From the NCBI GenBank assembly GCA_044463945.1, contig JBIQLW010000002.1:1-64000 (forward strand): a DNA stretch of 64,000 nt, read 5' to 3'. Every line of letters begins with the position of its first letter. The stretch's first letter is position 1. A model generated the notes under the pieces. The model did no database searches. It saw nothing but the letters and a program-made list of their open reading frames with translations, and was not told where the DNA came from. A program made the translations under genes and the position numbers. Below, piece after piece: positions 52,159 through 59,852 of this stretch. The stretch is from 62-47 sp044463945 (GTDB lineage Bacteria; Pseudomonadota; Alphaproteobacteria; Rhizobiales; Xanthobacteraceae).

Positions 52159-52179
52159 ATCGTCGTTTCGAACGACGAT
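52159..52179 (+). terminator. Hairpin after the frameshifted gene
   Basis: A perfect 9-bp inverted repeat, ATCGTCGTT and AACGACGAT around TCG, starts 26 bases after the stop at 52132. There is no T-run, so Rho-independent termination is uncertain. Confidence 0.35.
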
Positions 52180-52329
52180 TATCACGGTCTGTCGGCAGAC
52201 ATCTTCGACATCGGCCGTCATCTGAATTTTCGTTTTCTCGATTTTATCGACGTTTTGTCGCGTGGAGCGCGCCGGCGAACTCGCGCGCGTTGACCCATGC
52301 GTGGATTGCTCACAGCCTTGAATGAATAA

Positions 52330-52368
52330 ACCCGCCGATCATCGCGCTTGCAGGCGCTCCCGGCGGGT
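52330..52368 (+). promoter_or_regulatory. Leader hairpin before the 52386 gene
   Basis: Arms ACCCGCCG (52330-52337) and CGGCGGGT (52361-52368) enclose an inner GCGCT/AGGCGC pairing. It ends 17 bases before the ATG at 52386 and could be a 5' UTR structure or the terminator of upstream transcription. Confidence 0.35.
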
Positions 52369-52385
52369 CATCCAAGGCAAGGAAA

Positions 52386-52904
52386 ATGGTCGCAATCAAC
52401 TCAGCATCTGTCAATCGCTTCCGCCGACGCACGGACGTCGCAAAGGATGGATTCGACGGCGATATCACGATCGAGGACAACGCCCGTCCATTGTTCGCGC
52501 AAGCCGTTCTCAAGGGCGATGTAATCGACATCTGGTCCAACGACGCACCCGCGCCGAAAACACCGCCAGCGCCGAAAGCACCGGCGGCCAACGACGACAT
52601 CAAGACGCACGACGCCTTGCTTTCCGGAAACGCCGGATTCGTCACGTCGCCCCTGGCTTTCGTTGACGGTCTCCTTGCCGAAGGCGAGATCAATCAGCAA
52701 AGCCGCATCATCGCTCAGAAGCTCGAATCCGTTGGCTGGAATCCGTATCAGAAAGGCGAGAACAACGTCGTCCTGATCGGCACCGTCAACCCATGCGGCG
52801 GCGGAAGCGTTCGATGTCGGCGAGCGGCGCGCGTGAGACGACCACCAGCGTCACGTCGCGATGTGCGAGGTGAGGCATCATGCCATCGCTGTGGTCGGCC
52901 ATGA
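52386..52904 (+). CDS. Hypothetical protein, 3' end replaced at a recombination junction
   Basis: I do not recognise this family. The first about 133 residues look coding: a basic start (MVAINSASVNRFRRRT), an Ala/Pro/Lys linker (APAPKTPPAPKAPAAND) and a helical C-terminal part (EGEINQQSRIIAQKLESVGW). From about 52786 the frame runs antisense through a truncated DUF899 gene and becomes Arg/Cys-rich (GGGSVRCRRAARVRRPP), which is not natural protein sequence. The gene has therefore probably lost its true 3' end at the junction. AAGGAAA precedes the ATG. Confidence 0.5.
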   Translation: MVAINSASVNRFRRRTDVAKDGFDGDITIEDNARPLFAQAVLKGDVIDIWSNDAPAPKTPPAPKAPAANDDIKTHDALLSGNAGFVTSPLAFVDGLLAEGEINQQSRIIAQKLESVGWNPYQKGENNVVLIGTVNPCGGGSVRCRRAARVRRPPASRRDVRGEASCHRCGRP

Positions 52905-53217
52905 AGGAACAACTCGGGCAGCCCTGCTCCCAGCCGGGAGCGAACATGAAGTGCTGCACCAGCAGTTGATGGCGGCCGTCGAACAGGTCGGCGAGCGTGC
53001 GGCGGCCGTCAGGTGTCTCAAACCGATAATCCTTCTCGATGCGCACCCACGGTAGCGCCCGGCGCGCGGCGGCAATGCGGTCGCGCAGGCGGGTGAGTTC
53101 CTTTTCGCGCGCCAGCAGCGCTCGGCGCTCGGAAAGCCATTCCTCCCGTGAGACGATACGATGGCCTTCGGTGTGCGCGCGGGAACTCGCGATGCTCTCG
53201 TTTGTCGGCATGGTCAT
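52786..53217 (-). pseudogene. DUF899 thioredoxin-like protein, C-terminally truncated
   Basis: DUF899 proteins are thioredoxin-fold proteins of unknown function, usually about 230-260 aa. This 143-aa product has the N-terminal helix (EEWLSERRALLAREKELTR), WVRIEKDYRFETPDGRRTLADLF, the CPSC motif in EQGCPSCSF, and HLAHRDVTLVVVSRAPL. It then stops after RRRMG, where family members continue with MGW and about 90 more residues. The coding matches the family up to the ATGGGTTG triplets, and the stop arises from the adjacent foreign sequence. GAAGGAG precedes the ATG at 53217. It is truncated by the island junction and probably non-functional. Confidence 0.75.
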
Positions 53218-53319
53218 GGCTGTGGCTCCTTCGTCGATATTGTCATCGTCATCGATCATAAGAGACAGTCTGCGCCGGGCCTTAAGCCTTGCGGGAGTGA
53301 CAAACGTGACGGGATTGCC

Positions 53320-54540
53320 ATGGACCCGCTGATCGCGGACGCGGCGCGCGCGCTCGCCGCCGGCGATCCCCTCGGCGCGCTCAAGCGCGTCGCGCTGCGG
53401 GACGATCCGCCGGCACTGGCGCTGCGCGGTATCGCCATGGCGCAACTCGGAGAGTTCGATCGCGCCAAGGCGCTGCTCAAGAGCGCGGCGCGCGCCTTCG
53501 GTCCGCGGCAGGCGGTGGCTCGCGCGCGCTGCATTGTCGCCGAGGCTGAAATCGCGCTGGTCTCCCGCGATCTCGGCTGGCCGCAGCACGCGCTCGACGC
53601 GGCACAGGCGACGCTCGACGCCCATGGCGACGTCGTCAATGCGGCTCACGCGCGCAATCTCTCGGCCCGCCGCCTGTTGCTGATCGGCCGGCTGGACGAG
53701 GCCGAACGCCTGCTTTCGACGCTCGACCCCTCACCGCTTCCGCCGGCTTCGCGCGCGGCCTGCGAACTGACGCGCGCCGGCATCGCCATCCGGCGGCTCA
53801 AGGCCGCCGACGCCCGTTCGGCCTTCGCCCGCGCCGTCGCGGCCGCGCGGCAGGCGGGCATTCCGGCGCTCACGGCCGAAGTCGCGAATGCGGCAGGCAT
53901 TCTCCAGACGCCGGTGGCGCGTGCGATCGCGCGCGGCGAGGCGCGTCTCGTCCGCATCGACGAAGCCGAAGCGCTGCTGAGGTCCGGCGCGCTCGTGGTC
54001 GATGCCTGCCGTAACTTGGTGCGCATCCGCCGCGTCACGATCCCGCTCGCGACGCGCCCGGTCCTGTTCGCCCTCGCCCGCGCCCTCGGTGAAGCATGGC
54101 CGGACGACGTCGCGCGGAGCACGCTGCTCGCCCGCGCCTTTCGCGCCAGACACGCCGATGAATCGCATCGCGCCCGGCTGCGGGTCGAGATCGGACGTCT
54201 GCGCGCGGCGCTGCGGCCGCTCGCGGAGGTGCGCGCGACGCGGCGCGGCTTCGTGCTGGCGCCGCGCCATGCAAGGCAGGTGGTCGTGCTTGCGCCGCCC
54301 GTTGACGGGCCGCACGCGGCCGTCACGGCCTTTCTCGCTGATGGCGAGGCGTGGTCGAGTTCGGCGCTGGCGATCGCGATCGGTGCGAGCCCGCGCACCG
54401 TGCAGCGGGCGCTTGAGCAGCTTGCGGCCGCGGACCGGGTGCGATCCCTTGGCCGCGGCCGGGCGCGGCGCTGGACCGTCGCCTCGGTGCCGGGTTTCCC
54501 GACAACCTTGTTACTCCCCGGTCCGCCGCCGGGCGTCTAG
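53320..54540 (+). CDS. Helix-turn-helix regulator with TPR-like repeats
   Basis: This is a 406-aa Arg/Ala-rich protein. The first half is a run of helical, TPR-like repeats (ALAAGDPLGALKRV, LGEFDRAKALLKSA, IGRLDEAERLLSTL). A segment near residues 270-340 resembles the winged-helix DNA-binding domain of AfsR/SARP proteins, and a second helix-turn-helix is near the end (WSSSALAIAIGASPRTVQRALEQL). It is probably a transcriptional regulator; the ligand is unknown. It is divergent from the truncated DUF899 gene and 9 bp before a propeller-like gene, with which it likely forms an operon. Confidence 0.65.
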   Translation: MDPLIADAARALAAGDPLGALKRVALRDDPPALALRGIAMAQLGEFDRAKALLKSAARAFGPRQAVARARCIVAEAEIALVSRDLGWPQHALDAAQATLDAHGDVVNAAHARNLSARRLLLIGRLDEAERLLSTLDPSPLPPASRAACELTRAGIAIRRLKAADARSAFARAVAAARQAGIPALTAEVANAAGILQTPVARAIARGEARLVRIDEAEALLRSGALVVDACRNLVRIRRVTIPLATRPVLFALARALGEAWPDDVARSTLLARAFRARHADESHRARLRVEIGRLRAALRPLAEVRATRRGFVLAPRHARQVVVLAPPVDGPHAAVTAFLADGEAWSSSALAIAIGASPRTVQRALEQLAAADRVRSLGRGRARRWTVASVPGFPTTLLLPGPPPGV

Positions 54541-54549
54541 GGTGTGTCC

Positions 54550-55182
54550 ATGAAACAGACACAAGCCGACATCATCCGCGAATACGGTCCCTTCCCCGGA
54601 GCCGATCAGGTTCATGGCGTCACCTTCGACGGCCGCCATGTCTGGTTCGCCTCCGGAGACAAGCTCAACGCCCTCGATCCCGACACCGGCGGGATCGTGC
54701 GCACCATCGACGTCGCCGCGAGCGCGGGAACCGCGTTCGACGGCACCCACCTCTTTCAGATTGCCAAGGGCCGCATTCAGAAGATCGACCCTGCGAGCGG
54801 CCGCGTGCTCGCCACCATCCCGGCGCCGGGCGATGGCGGTTGCTCCGGGCTTGCCTGGGCCGAAGGGTCGCTGTGGGTCGGCCGGGATCGCGGCCGCAGG
54901 ATTCATCGGATCGATCCTGAAACCGGCGATGTCTTGCGCACCATCGAATCCGACCGCATCGTCACCGGCGTCACCTGGATCGATGGCGAACTCTGGCACG
55001 GGACATGGGACGACGACGGCAGCGACGTGCGGCGGGTCGATCCCGATACCGGCGAGGTGATGGAGACGATCGACATGCCGGCAGGAACCGGCGTGTCGGG
55101 ACTCGAAGCTGCCGGCGCCGACCGCTTTTTCTGCGGTGGCGGCAACAGCGGCAAGGTGCGCGCCGTCCGCCGGCCGAAATGA
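54550..55182 (+). CDS. Beta-propeller-like repeat protein, PQQ/YncE type
   Basis: This is a 210-aa cytoplasmic protein built of about 40-residue beta repeats with an IDPxTGxV signature (ALDPDTGGIVRTID, KIDPASGRVLATI, RIDPETGDVLRTIE, RVDPDTGEVMETID). Similar proteins are annotated as glutamine-cyclotransferase-like or YncE-like; with this length it forms at most a partial or dimeric propeller. There is no signal peptide. The ATG at 54550 is preferred over the GTG at 54544. It probably shares a transcript with the upstream HTH regulator. Confidence 0.7.
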   Translation: MKQTQADIIREYGPFPGADQVHGVTFDGRHVWFASGDKLNALDPDTGGIVRTIDVAASAGTAFDGTHLFQIAKGRIQKIDPASGRVLATIPAPGDGGCSGLAWAEGSLWVGRDRGRRIHRIDPETGDVLRTIESDRIVTGVTWIDGELWHGTWDDDGSDVRRVDPDTGEVMETIDMPAGTGVSGLEAAGADRFFCGGGNSGKVRAVRRPK

Positions 55183-55203
55183 GTTGCGGCGCGCCGATGA
55201 GGC

Positions 55204-55278
55204 GTCATTGCCGGGCTTGGACCCGGCAATCCATCATTCGTCTGAAAGATGGATGCGCGGGGCAGGTCCGCGCATGAC
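55204..55278. repeat. Composite palindromic repeat, copy 5 (variant)
   Basis: It has the same plan with different hairpins: GTCAT, then TTGCCGGG/CCCGGCAA, inner arms ATCCATC and GATGGAT, then TGCGCGG/CCGCGCA, and ATGAC. It lies between the convergent 3' ends of the propeller-like and caspase-like genes. Confidence 0.85.
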
Positions 55279-55309
55279 AGCGGATGACTCCGTCGGGAGC
55301 AGAAGGATT

Positions 55310-56830
55310 CTAACGCCGGAAGGTCTTGATCTCGGAGACGCTGCCGTCGCGATAGGTCAGTTCGACCGACACCGATTTGGTTGCGCCCGACAGCTTCAGG
55401 TAGGGCTGCGCCTCGTGCGGGATCGCCAACGGATCGCGCATGTTGCACGGCGGCATCTTCAACACCCGGTCCGGCACCGCCGAATCGACGCCGATCCGCG
55501 CCTCGCGGATGGCGCAGCGATACGACATCAGGTGGGTGTAGTAGACCAGCACCCCGCTGGACCCACCGAATGACAGCCAGCTCGTTGAGGTCATGTCGAG
55601 GATCTTGCGCTGATCGCGGACCAGCGCGGCTTCGGGATCGAAGCGGATCGGAAACGGCCCCCGCATTTCGCCGGTGGCGTCGACGTAGCGCACCATCAGC
55701 GTCGCGGCCGGCGCATCGGGCGGGAGTTCGACCACCGTGTTCGGCATTCGCCTGCGGGTGCGGGGATCGAGCGTGTCGGTGAAGCCGGTCTCGCGGAAAT
55801 TTCCGGAATCGCCGATCCGCCACGAAATCCCCAGCGTCGGATCGACGATCGAGAACACCACCGTCCATCCGCCGTTGTGGCGCGAGAAGCTGGCGATCGG
55901 CGCGTTGAGCGCGTCCGATTCCGCCGGCGCCTCCTGCAACTTGTTGACCGGCGGCAGCGCCGCGACCTGCGTCGCCGGCGCGGCGGTGGCGACCGGCGCG
56001 GTGGACGGCGTCTCGGCCGGCGCGCGGCCATTGAGAAACACGTCGTCCACCATCTGGTCGAAATAGGCCGGGATCTGTTTGTGCTTCACCGTCTCGGCCA
56101 TCTCGCTCACGGTGCGCCGCGTGCGTTGCGCGATCTGCACGAGGTTGGCGCCGGGCCGCGTCAGTTCCTTGATGAAGACCCGCGTGAACACCGAGTTGGG
56201 ATCGCTGTCCCTGTCGGAGAGCCGGTCGAGCGCGGTCTGCTGCGGCCCCGCCGAGAAGATCGAGAACGCGCCCTCGGGCAGTGCCGTCATCGCCGCGAGC
56301 CCGCCGCGCCCCGCCAGCGCGCGGGTGCCTTTGCGCTCGAACGGATTGTTGCGGCAGGCGTCGAACACCAGGATCGCGGTTCGCGCCCCGCGGTTCTGCA
56401 ACCGCTCGATCACCCGGTCGGCGAGGATCGAGGAGTCGCGCACCAGTTCCTCCTGCCCGGCGGTGGCGGCGGGAATATCGGTCGGCAGCAGATAATTCTG
56501 GCCGGCGATCTCGAAGCCGTGGCCGGCGAAGAAGAAGAACGCGGTATCGCCCTGCTCGATCGCGCGATCGAAGGCGAGCAGCGCTTCGGTGAACGCCTGG
56601 CGGGTTTGGTTCTCCGCCACCATCACCTCGAAGCCGAGCCGCTTCAGGGTGTCGCCCATGGCGCGGGCGTCGTTGACCGCCTTCTGCAATTTCGGGACGT
56701 GCCGATAGTCGTTGTTGCCGATGACCAGCGCGACGCGCTTCTCGGCGTGCGCCGGCCCCGGCGTCGTTGCCGCGAGCACCGCGACGAGGCCCGCAAGCAT
56801 CACCGCGCGGATAGATCGTGATCGTTTCAC
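55310..56830 (-). CDS. Exported caspase-like (peptidase C14, metacaspase-type) protein
   Basis: This is a 506-aa protein with a Sec signal (ending PGPAHAE, about residue 29) and an N-terminal caspase p20-like domain. The catalytic dyad is intact: His104 in FFAGHGFE and Cys159 in VFDACRNNP. After about residue 275 comes an Ala/Pro/Thr-rich linker (about 285-320), then an unassigned C-terminal domain. Alphaproteobacterial members are periplasmic and uncharacterised. I chose GTG at 56830 because it gives a compact signal peptide; an ATG ten codons on is possible. It is divergent from rhlE across about 390 bp. Confidence 0.85.
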   Translation of the reverse strand: MKRSRSIRAVMLAGLVAVLAATTPGPAHAEKRVALVIGNNDYRHVPKLQKAVNDARAMGDTLKRLGFEVMVAENQTRQAFTEALLAFDRAIEQGDTAFFFFAGHGFEIAGQNYLLPTDIPAATAGQEELVRDSSILADRVIERLQNRGARTAILVFDACRNNPFERKGTRALAGRGGLAAMTALPEGAFSIFSAGPQQTALDRLSDRDSDPNSVFTRVFIKELTRPGANLVQIAQRTRRTVSEMAETVKHKQIPAYFDQMVDDVFLNGRAPAETPSTAPVATAAPATQVAALPPVNKLQEAPAESDALNAPIASFSRHNGGWTVVFSIVDPTLGISWRIGDSGNFRETGFTDTLDPRTRRRMPNTVVELPPDAPAATLMVRYVDATGEMRGPFPIRFDPEAALVRDQRKILDMTSTSWLSFGGSSGVLVYYTHLMSYRCAIREARIGVDSAVPDRVLKMPPCNMRDPLAIPHEAQPYLKLSGATKSVSVELTYRDGSVSEIKTFRR

Positions 56831-57224
56831 CGGAAAGTCTCGCCCTTTCTGGAAATCTCTGGAGGGGTTTAGCCGATCCGTGCCCGATAGTCGCCCCGCA
56901 CAACGCACCGGTTCACGGCCGCCGCGCCCCCGCCGGCCCACGGGGCGGGCGGGAATCGCGAGCTTCAGGCGGCGCCCGAGTGACAGGATTTTAAGCGAAA
57001 TCGGCGGTTATTCGGCATAAAACCCCATATTTGCATTGACTTTAGCCATTTCGCCCCTATCTTCGCCCCGAACGCGGCCCGGTATCGAAGCGCGATACCT
57101 CGTTAAGCCGCCTGATCGTGCCGTTTCGAAGTCCCCGTGCCGTTTTGCGTGCCGCTTCCGGGGTTGAGCGCGACAGACCTTATCTTATCCGAGAACCCAA
57201 GCGGCGGTTTCGAGCAGAGGCTCA
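56831..57224. other. Divergent intergenic region caspase-like / rhlE
   Basis: No gene is seen. It holds the rhlE promoter candidate at 57036 and a GC-rich leader of about 160 bases before rhlE. A short open frame across 57118-57405 overlaps rhlE and lacks support. Confidence 0.55.
57036..57063 (+). promoter_or_regulatory. Sigma-70-type promoter candidate for rhlE
   Basis: TTGACT (57036-57041), a 16-base spacer and TATCTT (57058-57063) form a good housekeeping-type promoter, giving a 5' leader of roughly 155 bases. Long leaders are common for cold-induced RNA helicases. Confidence 0.45.
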
Positions 57225-58667
57225 ATGTCTTTTTCCAATCTCGGCCTGTCCGACAAGGTGCTCGCCGCCGTGGCGGCCGCCGGCTACACCACCCCGACCC
57301 CCATTCAAGAGCAGTCCATTCCCCACGTTCTGGCGCACCGTGACGTTCTCGGTATTGCCCAGACCGGCACCGGCAAGACCGCCGCCTTCGTGCTGCCGAT
57401 GCTGACGCTGTTGGAGCGCGGCCGCGCCCGCGCCCGGATGCCCCGCACGCTTATTCTCGAACCGACGCGCGAACTCGCCGCCCAGGTCAAGGAGAACTTC
57501 GACAAATACGGCCTCGGCCAGAAGCTCAACGTCGCGCTCTTGATCGGCGGCGTCTCGTTCGGCGATCAGGACCTCAAGCTGACCCGCGGCGTCGATGTGC
57601 TGATCGCCACGCCCGGCCGCCTTCTCGACCACACCGAGCGCGGCGGGCTGCTGTTGACCGGCGTCGAACTGCTGGTGATCGACGAGGCGGACCGGATGCT
57701 CGACATGGGATTCATCCCCGACATCGAGCGCATCTGCAAGCTGGTGCCGTTCACCCGGCAGACGCTGTTCTTCACGGCGACCATGCCGACCGAAATCCGC
57801 CGCATCACCGAAACCTTCCTGCACAATCCGGTCCGCGTCGAGGTGTCGAAGCCCGCCTCCACGGCCGTCACCGTAACCCAGTCGCAAGTCATGACCGGCC
57901 GCGAGCCGCACGAGAAACGCGCCACACTGCGCCGGCTACTGCGCGACGCCAAGGACCTCAAGAACGCGATCATCTTCTGCAATCGCAAGCGCGAGGTGGC
58001 GCTCCTGCACCGCTCGCTGCAACGGCACGGCTTCAGCGCCGCCGCCCTGCATGGCGACATGGACCAGAGCGCGCGCATGGCGGCGCTCGATCAGTTCCGC
58101 AAGGGCGAACTGCCGCTGCTGGTGGCCTCCGACGTTGCCGCGCGCGGCCTCGACATTCCCGAGGTCAGCCACGTTTTTAATTTCGACGTGCCGCACCACC
58201 CCGACGATTATGTCCACCGCATCGGCCGCACCGGGCGCGCGGGCCGCGCCGGCACCGCGATCTCCATCGTCAATCCCGCCGATCACAAATCGATCGCCGC
58301 CATCGAACGCCTGATCGGCCAGAGCATCCCGCAGGCCGACCTCCCCGACATGCCCGAGGCTGCATCGCCGGAAGCGGACGCCGAGACGCCCCTTCAGGCC
58401 GCCGAGCCGCGCAGCCGCGACGGCCGCCGCTCGCGGCGCGGCGGACGGCGTTCCGAGGAAGGATCGCGCTCGCGGGCCGGCAAGACCCATGGCGACGGCG
58501 CGCGTCCGGCGAAGCCGCGGGCCGCCGTTGCGCACGCGGCGGTCAATGACGTGCCCTCGATCGGCCGCCCGATGGCGCCGCCGCAGCCGCGCGATCCGGC
58601 CTCCGAGCCGGCGGATCACTCGCATCTGCCGGCCTTCCTGCTGCGTCCGATCCGCGCCCGCAGATAA
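57225..58667 (+). CDS. rhlE: DEAD-box RNA helicase, RhlE type
   Basis: This ATP-dependent RNA helicase acts in RNA turnover and ribosome assembly. The Q motif is in TPTPIQEQSIPH, motif I is AQTGTGKTAA, motif II DEAD is in VIDEADRMLDMG, motif III corresponds to FFTATMP (TAT instead of SAT), and motif VI is HRIGRTGRAGR. The C-terminal about 110 residues are Arg/Ala/Pro-rich and disordered, as usual for RhlE, and probably bind RNA. The 480-aa length is normal. Confidence 0.95.
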   Translation: MSFSNLGLSDKVLAAVAAAGYTTPTPIQEQSIPHVLAHRDVLGIAQTGTGKTAAFVLPMLTLLERGRARARMPRTLILEPTRELAAQVKENFDKYGLGQKLNVALLIGGVSFGDQDLKLTRGVDVLIATPGRLLDHTERGGLLLTGVELLVIDEADRMLDMGFIPDIERICKLVPFTRQTLFFTATMPTEIRRITETFLHNPVRVEVSKPASTAVTVTQSQVMTGREPHEKRATLRRLLRDAKDLKNAIIFCNRKREVALLHRSLQRHGFSAAALHGDMDQSARMAALDQFRKGELPLLVASDVAARGLDIPEVSHVFNFDVPHHPDDYVHRIGRTGRAGRAGTAISIVNPADHKSIAAIERLIGQSIPQADLPDMPEAASPEADAETPLQAAEPRSRDGRRSRRGGRRSEEGSRSRAGKTHGDGARPAKPRAAVAHAAVNDVPSIGRPMAPPQPRDPASEPADHSHLPAFLLRPIRARR

Positions 58668-58784
58668 CACGTATCAGTCCGTATGTTTACGGGACGTTCA
58701 CCGGCGCCCGCTAAATTTGAGGAGAGGTCTTCACCCTTCTGACAGGGTGCCGGACCGCTCAGATGACTATCGGGGACGAAACCG

Positions 58785-59852
58785 GTGCCGGGGGCTTTGG
58801 ACGAATATGAACGCACGATGGCGTTCGCGGAAATCGCGCTCGGCCAGATCAAATCGCTGCGCCAGCTCGCGCTGCCCCGTAATTACGAGATTTGGTACGT
58901 CTACGCTTCCGGGGCCAATCCGGCGCTGAACAAGGTCATCGACGACATTCTGGCGCAAAGCGGCCGGCTGAGCGAAAGCAACCTCGCGCAGATTTACGAC
59001 ACCTATCTGTCGCAAACCCGCAGCGCCGACCGGCTCGACAAGGTCGGCGCCGGTGTCATCCGCGAAATCAACGATGTCATGCACGTTGTCGACGACGCGC
59101 TCGGCCTGACGTCGGCGTTCGGCGACAACCTGGCCGATGCCGGCCGGAAACTCGCCCTCGCCGCCACCCGCGATCACGTCAAGGCGATCATCGCCAATCT
59201 GGTCCACTCCACGCACCAAATGCAGGAGACCAATCGCGCGCTTGAGGATCGTCTTAAATCCTCCAAGCAAACCATTCACAGCCTTCAACAAAATCTCGAA
59301 GCCATCCGCGTCGAGACGCTCACCGACCCCCTCACCGGGCTCGGCAACCGGAAATATTTCGACGGTGCGGTAGCGCACGCCGTCTCCGCCGCGCTCGCGG
59401 CCGGACGACCGCTGTCGATGCTGATGTTCGACATCGATCACTTCAAGTCGTTCAACGACAACTACGGCCACCTGACCGGCGATCAGGTGCTGCGGCTGGT
59501 GGCGCTCTCGCTGAAGCAGACCATCAAGGGACAGGACATCATCGCCCGTTACGGCGGCGAGGAGTTCGCGGTGGTGCTGCCCAACACCGAGCTTCGTCAG
59601 GCGATCATCGTCGCCGACAATATCCGCCGCGCGGTGATGGCGCGCGAACTGAAGAAGAAATCGACCGGCGAAATTCTTGGACGGGTCACCATCTCGGTCG
59701 GCGTGTCGACGCTCCAGCCCCGTGACGATGTCGACAGCCTGATCGAGCGCGCCGATCTCTGCCTCTACGCCGCCAAGCGCAGCGGCCGCAATCGCGTGGT
59801 CTGCGAATCCGATCCCGAATGCTCGGCACAAACGAAGGCTCAGGTGGCCTGA
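58785..59852 (+). CDS. Diguanylate cyclase (GGDEF domain)
   Basis: This enzyme makes cyclic di-GMP from GTP. The 355-aa protein has an N-terminal helical region (1-170, partly coiled coil at about 145-175) and a GGDEF domain (about 178-345) with GGEEF at 257-261 and FDIDHFKSFND for metal and substrate. The I-site position (RxxD five residues before GGEEF) reads KGQD, so product inhibition is probably weakened. GTG at 58785 has GGGGA 7 bases upstream; ATG at 58818 is an alternative. The 3' end overlaps the tfoX-like gene by 13 bp. Confidence 0.9.
   Translation: MPGALDEYERTMAFAEIALGQIKSLRQLALPRNYEIWYVYASGANPALNKVIDDILAQSGRLSESNLAQIYDTYLSQTRSADRLDKVGAGVIREINDVMHVVDDALGLTSAFGDNLADAGRKLALAATRDHVKAIIANLVHSTHQMQETNRALEDRLKSSKQTIHSLQQNLEAIRVETLTDPLTGLGNRKYFDGAVAHAVSAALAAGRPLSMLMFDIDHFKSFNDNYGHLTGDQVLRLVALSLKQTIKGQDIIARYGGEEFAVVLPNTELRQAIIVADNIRRAVMARELKKKSTGEILGRVTISVGVSTLQPRDDVDSLIERADLCLYAAKRSGRNRVVCESDPECSAQTKAQVA

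Noticed and set aside
50941..52790. Search for a direct repeat of the tRNA-Ser 3' end marking an att site
   Set aside because: By eye, no second copy of the T-arm/acceptor end was found within the island-like region; the right boundary is instead a gene truncation.
11337..55278. Repeated palindromes considered as CRISPR
   Set aside because: The copies are kilobases apart, single, and internally palindromic, with no regular spacers and no cas genes.
57118..57405. 95-aa plus-strand frame at the rhlE start
   Set aside because: Overlaps rhlE in another frame and is Pro/Arg-rich with no ribosome-binding site.
58763..58810. 15-codon open frame overlapping the GGDEF start (possible leader peptide)
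   Set aside because: Too short, no regulatory codon bias, and explained by chance in the ribosome-binding region of the GTG start.
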